Of a DNA stretch of 64,000 nt, positions 25,388-33,698 are shown in pieces. Both the position numbers and the translations under genes were made by a program. This stretch comes from Duganella sp. CF517 (GTDB taxonomy: Bacteria; Pseudomonadota; Gammaproteobacteria; Burkholderiales; Burkholderiaceae_D), in the NCBI RefSeq assembly GCF_900110275.1, contig NZ_FODC01000008.1:62001-126000 (forward strand), given 5' to 3'. The notes beneath the pieces are model-generated. The model did no database searches. It had not been told where the DNA came from and saw nothing but the letters and a program-made list of their open reading frames with translations. Positions within the stretch are counted from its first letter, which is position 1, and every line of letters begins with the position of its first letter.

Positions 25388-27267
25388 AACGACAAAAATG
25401 GATGGTGCGTCTGCAGATGCTGGCGACGATGCTGGTGGCGCTGATCGCGCTGTTTGCGGGCAGCCAGGTGCGGGCGGGCGACTTTCTCGAGCCGGAGCAG
25501 GCCTTCAAGCTGACCGCCGAGGCGCTCGACGCCAAGACCGTGCGGCTGACGTGGAAGATCGCCAAGGACTACCACTTGTACCGCGATCGTCTGAGCTTCA
25601 ACGCCGCCGACGGCGCGCAGGTGGCGGCGCCGGTGCTGCCGAACGGCATACGCAAGTTCGACACCAATTTCAACAAGGAGATGGAAACCTACCAGGACAC
25701 GCTGGTGATCGATCTCCCGGTGGCGGCCAAGCAGCCGTACACGCTGCTGGTCGGTTACCAGGGCTGCGCGGACGCCGGCCTGTGTTATTCGCCGGCGGAG
25801 CAGAGCTACCGCGTCGACCCGAGGAAGCCCGGCAAGCTGACGCCGATCGACCCGGCCGCGCCGGCCGCGACGAACGCAGCTTCCGCCGCCGCCCCGGCAT
25901 CGGTCGCGGCCACCGGCGCGGCATCCACTCCGGCCGCCGCGCCGGAGGATGACAGCTCGCTGGCCCAGCGCACGCTGCAAAGCGGCAGCGCCTGGCGCAT
26001 CGGCCTGGCCTTCCTGGTCTTCGGCCTGCTGCTGTCGTTCACGCCGTGCGTACTGCCGATGGTGCCGATCCTGTCGTCGATCATCGTCGGTGAAGGCAAT
26101 GTCTCGCGCGGCCGTGGCTTCATGCTGGCGCTGGCCTACAGCCTTGGCATGGCGCTGGTCTACACCTCGCTCGGCGTCGGCGCCGGCCTGGCCGGCGAAG
26201 GCCTGGCCGCCGCGCTGCAAAAGCCGTGGGTGCTGCTGACGTTCGGCGCCTTGCTGTTCATCCTGTCGCTGTCGATGTTCGACGTCTATCAGCTGCAGCT
26301 GCCTAGCAGCCTGCAAAGCCGCCTAAGCTCCACCAGCGGCAATATGGGCGGCGGCAAATTCGCCGGCGTGTTCGTCATGGGCGCCCTGTCGGCGCTGATC
26401 GTCGGTCCGTGCGTGGCCGGTCCGCTGGCCGGCGCGCTGCTCTACATCAGCCAGACGCGCAACGTCTGGACCGGCGGCTGGGCGCTGTTCTCGATGGCGG
26501 TCGGGATGAGCGTGCCGCTGCTGTTGACGGGCCTGTCGGCCGGCAGCCTGCTGCCGCGCGCTGGCGCCTGGATGAACGGCGTCAAGAAGGTCTTCGGCCT
26601 GTTGCTGATCGCGGTCGCCATCTGGATGGTCACGCCGGTGTTCTCGGTCACCGTAATGATGGTCATGTGGGGCGTGTTCGCGCTGCTGTGCGCCATGTTC
26701 CTGCACGTGTTCGACGGTATTCCGAAGGGCGCGGGCTTGGGCGCCTATGTCGGCAAGACCTTGGGGCTGGCCTTTCTGCTGGTCGGCCTGTTCGAGTTGA
26801 CCGGCGCCGCCAGCGCCGGGCGCGACGTGCTGCAGCCGCTGGGGCATTTGACGATCGCCCGCGCCGAGGGTGGCGCCGGCGGCGCCGGTGGAGGCGCGGC
26901 GGACGGCGGCGAGGCGCACTTCACGCGCATCAAGACGGTGGCCGAGCTGGATCGGGTCCTGGCCACCAGCGCCAAGCCGGTGATGCTGGACTTCTACGCC
27001 GACTGGTGCGTGGCGTGCAAGGAGATGGAGCGTTTCACGTTCTCCACGCCGGCCGTCAACGGCAAGATGAAGGAGGTGACGCTGCTGCAGGTGGACGTCA
27101 CCGCCAACAACGCCGACGACAAGGCGCTGATGAAGCGTTTCGGCCTGTTCGGCCCACCGGGCCTGATCTTCTTCAACGGCGGCAAGGAGATTCCGAACAG
27201 CCGCGTCATCGGCTTCATGAAGGCCGAGCCGTTCCTCGAGCACCTGAATCGCCAGTTTGCGAGTTAG
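25384..27267 (+). CDS. dsbD: Protein-disulfide reductase DsbD
   Basis: DsbD carries electrons from cytoplasmic thioredoxin across the inner membrane to periplasmic thiol proteins. The 627-residue protein has a signal peptide and an N-terminal alpha domain (about 30-140) with its cysteine pair in YQGCADAGLCYSP. An Ala-rich linker follows, then eight membrane segments with the paired cysteines in SFTPCVLPMVPI and IVGPCVAGPL. A Gly-rich linker leads to a C-terminal thioredoxin domain with DWCVACKEME. It is the last gene of the seven-gene operon and likely feeds the TlpA-like protein. Its stop overlaps tail-to-tail with the next minus-strand gene. Confidence 0.95.
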   Translation: MKRQKWMVRLQMLATMLVALIALFAGSQVRAGDFLEPEQAFKLTAEALDAKTVRLTWKIAKDYHLYRDRLSFNAADGAQVAAPVLPNGIRKFDTNFNKEMETYQDTLVIDLPVAAKQPYTLLVGYQGCADAGLCYSPAEQSYRVDPRKPGKLTPIDPAAPAATNAASAAAPASVAATGAASTPAAAPEDDSSLAQRTLQSGSAWRIGLAFLVFGLLLSFTPCVLPMVPILSSIIVGEGNVSRGRGFMLALAYSLGMALVYTSLGVGAGLAGEGLAAALQKPWVLLTFGALLFILSLSMFDVYQLQLPSSLQSRLSSTSGNMGGGKFAGVFVMGALSALIVGPCVAGPLAGALLYISQTRNVWTGGWALFSMAVGMSVPLLLTGLSAGSLLPRAGAWMNGVKKVFGLLLIAVAIWMVTPVFSVTVMMVMWGVFALLCAMFLHVFDGIPKGAGLGAYVGKTLGLAFLLVGLFELTGAASAGRDVLQPLGHLTIARAEGGAGGAGGGAADGGEAHFTRIKTVAELDRVLATSAKPVMLDFYADWCVACKEMERFTFSTPAVNGKMKEVTLLQVDVTANNADDKALMKRFGLFGPPGLIFFNGGKEIPNSRVIGFMKAEPFLEHLNRQFAS

Positions 27268-27503
27268 TCGAGTCTCTCTGTGTCGACAAGCTGGCGCTTG
27301 AACGGTTCCTGCTTGTCGATCTCACCGGTTTCCCGGGCGCGGGCGGCGGCAAGGGCCTGTATTGCGTCCTCGGCGGCTTGCTGTTGGTTCTTCGCGGCGA
27401 TCTGCAGCCAGAAGTCCTCGGGAGACAGTGCCGCGCGCGCGGTGGTGGCCGCCGCAAATTCGCTAAGCACCCGAGCATGGTTCCTGAGAAATTCGATGCT
27501 CAT
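27264..27503 (-). CDS. Small hypothetical helical protein
   Basis: This is a 79-residue predicted all-helical protein (MSIEFLRNHARVLSEFAAAT, then QQQAAEDAIQALAAARARE) without signal peptide or membrane segment. Its start overlaps the stop of the DUF6932-like gene by 4 nt, so the two form a coupled pair. No family is recognised. Size and coupling would fit an antitoxin or accessory subunit, but there is no direct evidence. Its end overlaps the dsbD stop, which suggests insertion right at the operon end. Confidence 0.6.
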   Translation of the reverse strand: MSIEFLRNHARVLSEFAAATTARAALSPEDFWLQIAAKNQQQAAEDAIQALAAARARETGEIDKQEPFKRQLVDTERLD

Positions 27504-27967
27504 ATCGTTAACTCCACAAATCCCTTCGGTGTCTTGCCGTCATGCTGAAAGCCAAACAGTCCCTTGAAATATGCCTGGCGATGTAACATTTCGCCGGGGC
27601 ATGGGGCTTCCATATAAAAATCCACGTGGAAGCGCCTCCCAACCGTGTTGCGGTCGGTCAACGCGCGAACGTTTAGCTTTTGCTCGTCCGTTAGATCAAT
27701 CCCGGCGCTTGGGTTCCACATGATGCAGTCGATATCATCCGGGCCGTATTTAGCGGTCAGAAACGAGCCGTCTATCCAAAGTATAGCGTGTACGTGTAAG
27801 GATTGAAGTTTTTGAATCCACTGTTTGAACGAAGCAAATATTATCGCCCGGCGCGCATCGGCCAGGAATGGCGTGACGGCGACCGCTTGGAGTTCGTCCA
27901 GCGTCACGGCGTGGATGCCGGGCGGCCAGAGTGGAGGGAAGTCTGCCTTTTTCATTGCGATGACCAT
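27500..27967 (-). CDS. DUF6932-like protein (nucleotidyltransferase-like)
   Basis: About 155 residues. FPPLWPPGIHAVTLDELQAV at the N-terminus, ILWIDGSFLTAKYGPDDIDC in the middle and VDFYMEAP near the end match a family with a minimal nucleotidyltransferase-like core: a GSF motif followed by D-D-I-D, i.e. the Asp pair pattern of pol-beta-type enzymes. The start is either ATG 27967 or ATG 27955 (MKKADFPP). Codon usage and base composition are visibly more AT-rich than in the flanking genes, suggesting acquisition. Coupling to a small partner gene resembles toxin-antitoxin or defence pairs of the MNT type; function is not established. Confidence 0.65.
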   Translation of the reverse strand: MVIAMKKADFPPLWPPGIHAVTLDELQAVAVTPFLADARRAIIFASFKQWIQKLQSLHVHAILWIDGSFLTAKYGPDDIDCIMWNPSAGIDLTDEQKLNVRALTDRNTVGRRFHVDFYMEAPCPGEMLHRQAYFKGLFGFQHDGKTPKGFVELTI

Positions 27968-28112
27968 CCGCGCGGGTTCTCGTTGCTGGATTACAGCGTG
28001 CCGAGCGCACGGAGAGTATATGAGTCATCGTGCCGCCCGATGGCATGAGAGATCGGGCGAGCGGAATAAATCCGGGTCTATCGGGATATATTCATTTTTG
28101 CCGCTGTGACGA

Positions 28113-28634
28113 CTATACGAGCGGCAGGGCGGTCGTGTCCTTGATGCGCTGCAGGGCGAAGCTCGATTTCACGTCCAGCACCGCCGGGTGGCGCAACAAC
28201 GTCGCCATCATGAAGCGCGAGAAGTGGTCCATGTCCTCGACGTGCACGCGCAGCAGGTAATCCATCTCCCCCGTCATCGCGTAGCAGGCCACCACCTCCG
28301 GCCACTGCTCGACCGACACCGCGAAATCGGCGCGCGGCGAGGCCGGCGCGTTCTGCGCGCCCAGCGCGCGCGCGTTGCTGTGCGCGGCCGCGTCGCTGTG
28401 CTTTTCCAGCCGCACGTTCACATACGCCAGCAACCCCAGGCCGATCTTGTCCGGGTCCAGCAGCGCCACGTACTGGCGGATCACGCCCGCTTCCTCGAGC
28501 CGCTTGATGCGGCGCAGGCACGGCGACGGCGACAGCGCGACCAGCTCGGCCACGTCCTGGTTCGACAGCCGGCCGTCGGCCTGCAAGATGGACAGAATCT
28601 TACGGTCGGTTTTATCCAGCGCAATTTTGGTCAT
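28113..28634 (-). CDS. Lrp/AsnC family transcriptional regulator
   Basis: The 173-residue regulator has an N-terminal winged helix-turn-helix (LDKTDRKILSILQADGRLSNQDVAELVALSPSPCLRRIKRLE) and a C-terminal ligand-sensing domain (VVACYAMTGEMDYLLRV, DMDHFSRFM). It is longer than the usual 150-160 because of an Ala-rich insert around residues 82-102. It is transcribed divergently from hppD with 125 nt between, so regulation of hppD and the following oxidoreductase in response to an aromatic amino acid is likely. A clear operator could not be picked out. Confidence 0.9.
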   Translation of the reverse strand: MTKIALDKTDRKILSILQADGRLSNQDVAELVALSPSPCLRRIKRLEEAGVIRQYVALLDPDKIGLGLLAYVNVRLEKHSDAAAHSNARALGAQNAPASPRADFAVSVEQWPEVVACYAMTGEMDYLLRVHVEDMDHFSRFMMATLLRHPAVLDVKSSFALQRIKDTTALPLV

Positions 28635-28759
28635 AAATCCCTCGATAATTCAGTGTTGAGGCAATATTATTGCTCAAAATGGCTGCGGGCGCGAATTGTT
28701 TGCAATTTAATGCCCGGAGGGCGGGACTATACTGGCGCTATTCTAACGAGGAGACACGC

Positions 28760-29890
<1,131 letters not shown>

Positions 29891-29958
29891 GGCCTATAGT
29901 AGTCGAAACGTAGCAAAAACCGCCGGTAGCACCGCATAGAACGGAGCACCGGCAATCG

Positions 29959-29997
29959 CGCGGCAGGGCCTATCCGGTCCTGCCGCGTTCAGTATTT
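29959..29997 (+). terminator. Probable terminator after hppD
   Basis: A 9-bp stem (CGCGGCAGG at 29959-29967 and CCTGCCGCG at 29979-29987) with an 11-nt loop is followed by the moderately T-rich TTCAGTATTT. It lies between hppD and the indolepyruvate oxidoreductase gene, so the two may be transcribed separately. Confidence 0.6.
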
Positions 29998-30018
29998 CAG
30001 AGAATATTGGAGACATTA

Positions 30019-33000
30019 ATGAACGCACCTCACAAGGGTACGCTGCTGGACCCGGGCGCCCACTCGGACGAAATTTCGCTGGACGACAAATGGACGCTGG
30101 AGCGCGGCCGCGCCTTCATGACCGGCACCCAGGCGCTGATCCGCCTGCCGATGATGCAGCGCGAACGCGACCTCAAGGCGGGCCTCAACACCGCCGGCTA
30201 TATCACCGGCTATCGCGGCTCGCCCGTCACCAGCGTCGACATGACGGCGATGAAGGCCAAGAAGTACCTCGACGCCCACCACGTCAAATTCCATCCCGGG
30301 ATGAACGAAGACCTGGCCGCGACGGCGGTGTGGGGCACGCAGCAGACCAACCTTTTCAAGGACGCCAAATACGACGGCGTCTTCTCCATGTGGTACGGCA
30401 AAGGCCCCGGCGTCGACCGCTGCGGCGACGTCTTCAAACACGCCAACAACGCCGGCTCGGCGCGGCACGGCGGCGTGCTGGTACTGGCCGGCGACGACCA
30501 TGCGGCCAAATCCTCGTCCACCGCCCACCAGTCGGACCACATTCTCAACGCCTGCGGCATTCCGGTGCTGTATCCGTCGTCGGTGCAGGAGTACATCGAC
30601 TACGGCCTGCACGCCTGGGCCATGAGCCGCTACACCGGCCTGTGGGTGTCGATGAAGTGCGTGACCGACATCATCGAGTCCGGCGCCGTGGTGGACTTCG
30701 ACCCGGACCGCGTGCAGATCGAACTGCCGACCGACTTCGAACTACCGGCCGGCGGCCTCAATATCCGCTGGCCCGACACCGTGCTCGATATGGAAGTGCG
30801 GATGAACAGCTACAAGTGGTACGCCGCGCTGGCCTATGCGCGCGCCAACAAGCTCAATAAAATCATCTGGGACAGCCCGAAGCCGAAGATCGGCATCATC
30901 ACCGCCGGCAAATCCTACCTGGACACGCGCCAGGCGCTGGCCGACCTGGGCATCGACGAGCAGGCCGCCGCCGACATCGGCATCCGCCTGTACAAGATCG
31001 GCATGACCTGGCCGCTGGAGGCCGACGGCGTGCACGAATTCGCCAAGGGCCTCGACGAGATCCTGGTGGTGGAGGAGAAGCGCCAGATCCTCGAGTATGC
31101 GCTCAAGGAGGAGCTCTACAACTTGCCCGACGGCCAGCGTCCGCGCGTGGTCGGCAAGTTCGACGACACCGGCGAATGGAGCAACAAGGGCAAGACCGGC
31201 CACGGCGACTGGCTGCTGCCGGCCACCTATGAACTCAATCCGGCGCAGATCGCGCGCGCGATCGCCTCGCGCATCGCCCACTACTGCGACGGCCATCCGG
31301 TCGCCGAGCGCGTCAAGCAGCGCGTCGCCTTCCTCGAGGCCAAGGAGCTGGCGCTCAAGACGCTGCCGACCAAGGCCAATCCGGACACCGACCGCACGCC
31401 GTACTTCTGCTCCGGCTGCCCGCACAATTCGTCGACCAAGGTGCCGGAAGGCTCGCGCGCGCTGGCCGGCATCGGCTGCCACTACATGGTGCTGTGGATG
31501 GACCGCGAAACGTCGACCTTCACGCACATGGGCGCCGAGGGCGTGACGTGGGTCGGCCAGGCGCCGTTCACCAACGAGAAGCACGTCTTCACCAACCTGG
31601 GCGACGGCACCTACTTCCACTCCGGGATCTTGGCGATCCGCGCGGCGGTGGCGGCCAAGGTCAACATCACCTACAAGATCCTGTTCAACGACGCCGTCGC
31701 CATGACCGGTGGCCAGGCCTTCGACGGACCGCTCGATCCGGGCATGATCTCGCGCCAGATCGCGGCCGAAGGCGTGACGCCGATCATCGTCGTCACCGAC
31801 GAGCCGGAGAAATACCCGTCCGATTACAAATGGGCGGAAGGCGTCACCGTGCGCCACCGCAGCGAATTGATGGACGTGCAGCGCGAACTGCGCGACAAGC
31901 CGGGCGTGTCGGCGATGATCTACGACCAGACCTGCGCCTCCGAGAAGCGCCGCCGCCGGAAGCGCAACGAGTATCCGGATCCGGCCAAGCGCGCCGTCAT
32001 CAACGAGGCCGTGTGCGAAGGCTGCGGCGATTGCTCGGTGCAGTCGAACTGCCTGTCGGTCGAGCCGCTGGAGACGGAGCTGGGGCGCAAGCGCCAGATC
32101 AACCAGTCGTCGTGCAACAAGGACTTCTCGTGCACCACAGGCTTCTGTCCGAGTTTCGTGACGGTCGAAGGCGGGGCGCTGAAGAAGCCGAAGAAGGCGG
32201 CCACCGGCGACGCTCCTGCCGCCGTGCTGCCGATGCCGTCGCTGCCGTCGACCGACACGCCGTACGGCATCCTGATCACCGGTATCGGCGGCACCGGCGT
32301 GGTCACCGTCGGCCAGATCCTGGCCGTGGCGGCGCACATCGAAGGCAAGGGCGCCATCGTGCTGGACATGAGCGGACTGGCGCAAAAGGGCGGTCCGGTA
32401 ATGTCGCACGTGCGCCTGGCCGACAACCAGGCCGATTTGCACTCCACCCGCGTCGGCACCGGCAGCGCCGACCTGGTGATCGGCTGCGACTTGATCGTCA
32501 CCGCCAGCCGCGACGCCCTGTCGCGCATGGGCGAGGGCCGCACGCACGCGATGATCAACTCCACCGGTTCGTCGACCGCCGCCTTCGTCAAGAATCCGGA
32601 CTGGCAGTTCCCGGACGCCGGCTCGCGCGGCGAGATCGTGCGCGCCTGCGGCGGCGACCACGTGGACTTCGTCGACGCCGGCCAGATCGCCACCGCGCTG
32701 ATGGGGGACTCGATCGCCACCAATATGTTCATGCTGGGCTACGCGTTCCAGAAGGGCCATGTGCCGTTGAGCGAAGCGTCGATCATCAAGGCGATCGAAT
32801 TGAACGCGATCTCGGTCAACTTCAACAAGGCCGCCTTCCACTGGGGCCGCACGGCCGCGCATGATCTGGGTTCGGTCACCAAACTGACCACGCCGGCGAA
32901 GGTGATCGAGTTCAAACGCATCCAGACCGTGGACGATATCGTCAACCGCCGCGTCGAGCTCCTGACCGCGTACCAGAACGCCGATTATGCGCAACAGTAC

Positions 33001-33594
33001 AAGGCGTTCGTCGACCAGGTGCGCGCCGAGGAAGCAAAGCTGGGCAAGTCGACGCGCCTGAGCGAGGCCGTGGCGCGCTACTACTACAAGCTGATGGCGT
33101 ACAAGGACGAGTATGAAGTCGCGCGCCTTTACACCGACGGCGCGTTCCAGCAGAAGATCGCCGGCATGTTCGACGGCGACATCAAGCTCAAGTTCCACCT
33201 GGCGCCGCCGCTGATGGCCAAGCACGACGCGCAGGGCCGCTTGATCAAGCAGGAATTCGGTCCGTGGATGATGAAGGCGTTCGGCGTGCTGGCCAAGTTC
33301 AAAGGCTTGCGCGGCACGGCGCTGGACGTCTTCGGTTACACGGCCGAACGCAAGATGGAGCGCGCGTTGATCGGCGAGTACCGCCAGACGGTGGCCTCGC
33401 TGCTGCCGAAGCTGACGGCGGAGAACCTGGCGCAGGCGGTGGCCATCGCCAGCATCCCGGAGGATATCCGCGGGTACGGCCATGTGAAGGAGCGCCACCT
33501 GAAGTCGGCCAAGCAGAAGGAGGCGACGTTGTTGGCCGCTTTCGGCCAGCCGGTCGCGCCGCTGCCTGTCGAGGGCCGCACGCACGCCGCCTGA
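30019..33594 (+). CDS. Indolepyruvate ferredoxin oxidoreductase, fused alpha-beta form
   Basis: The 1191-residue protein fuses the IorA-like thiamine-diphosphate subunit with the IorB-like gamma domain. TGYRGSPVTSVDM at the N-terminus starts the pyrimidine-binding domain and FKDAKYDGVFSMWYGKGPGVDR follows. FCSGCPHNSSTKVP and the GIGCHYM segment belong to the thiamine/cluster region. A ferredoxin-like part has CEGCGDC and further cysteines (CNKDFSCTTGFC) near residues 670-715. The C-terminal IorB domain begins ITGIGGTGVVTVGQI. It oxidatively decarboxylates arylpyruvates such as indole-, phenyl- or hydroxyphenylpyruvate to acyl-CoA. ATG 30019 has TTGGAGA as ribosome-binding site. Confidence 0.93.
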   Translation: MNAPHKGTLLDPGAHSDEISLDDKWTLERGRAFMTGTQALIRLPMMQRERDLKAGLNTAGYITGYRGSPVTSVDMTAMKAKKYLDAHHVKFHPGMNEDLAATAVWGTQQTNLFKDAKYDGVFSMWYGKGPGVDRCGDVFKHANNAGSARHGGVLVLAGDDHAAKSSSTAHQSDHILNACGIPVLYPSSVQEYIDYGLHAWAMSRYTGLWVSMKCVTDIIESGAVVDFDPDRVQIELPTDFELPAGGLNIRWPDTVLDMEVRMNSYKWYAALAYARANKLNKIIWDSPKPKIGIITAGKSYLDTRQALADLGIDEQAAADIGIRLYKIGMTWPLEADGVHEFAKGLDEILVVEEKRQILEYALKEELYNLPDGQRPRVVGKFDDTGEWSNKGKTGHGDWLLPATYELNPAQIARAIASRIAHYCDGHPVAERVKQRVAFLEAKELALKTLPTKANPDTDRTPYFCSGCPHNSSTKVPEGSRALAGIGCHYMVLWMDRETSTFTHMGAEGVTWVGQAPFTNEKHVFTNLGDGTYFHSGILAIRAAVAAKVNITYKILFNDAVAMTGGQAFDGPLDPGMISRQIAAEGVTPIIVVTDEPEKYPSDYKWAEGVTVRHRSELMDVQRELRDKPGVSAMIYDQTCASEKRRRRKRNEYPDPAKRAVINEAVCEGCGDCSVQSNCLSVEPLETELGRKRQINQSSCNKDFSCTTGFCPSFVTVEGGALKKPKKAATGDAPAAVLPMPSLPSTDTPYGILITGIGGTGVVTVGQILAVAAHIEGKGAIVLDMSGLAQKGGPVMSHVRLADNQADLHSTRVGTGSADLVIGCDLIVTASRDALSRMGEGRTHAMINSTGSSTAAFVKNPDWQFPDAGSRGEIVRACGGDHVDFVDAGQIATALMGDSIATNMFMLGYAFQKGHVPLSEASIIKAIELNAISVNFNKAAFHWGRTAAHDLGSVTKLTTPAKVIEFKRIQTVDDIVNRRVELLTAYQNADYAQQYKAFVDQVRAEEAKLGKSTRLSEAVARYYYKLMAYKDEYEVARLYTDGAFQQKIAGMFDGDIKLKFHLAPPLMAKHDAQGRLIKQEFGPWMMKAFGVLAKFKGLRGTALDVFGYTAERKMERALIGEYRQTVASLLPKLTAENLAQAVAIASIPEDIRGYGHVKERHLKSAKQKEATLLAAFGQPVAPLPVEGRTHAA

Positions 33595-33698
33595 CGCGCC
33601 GTTTGAATTGCTAAAACACGTTTAAAAGCGTCTGAAACACGTATGGCCGATTACGGCATCCCGCCTAATCTGCCCTACGTGGATCACGTGTCATGCAG

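Noticed and set aside
30742..33585. Minus-strand open frame of 947 codons opposite the indolepyruvate oxidoreductase gene
   Set aside because: It is the antisense of a well-recognised gene and consists of His/Arg/Val-rich low-complexity residues; an effect of high third-position GC.
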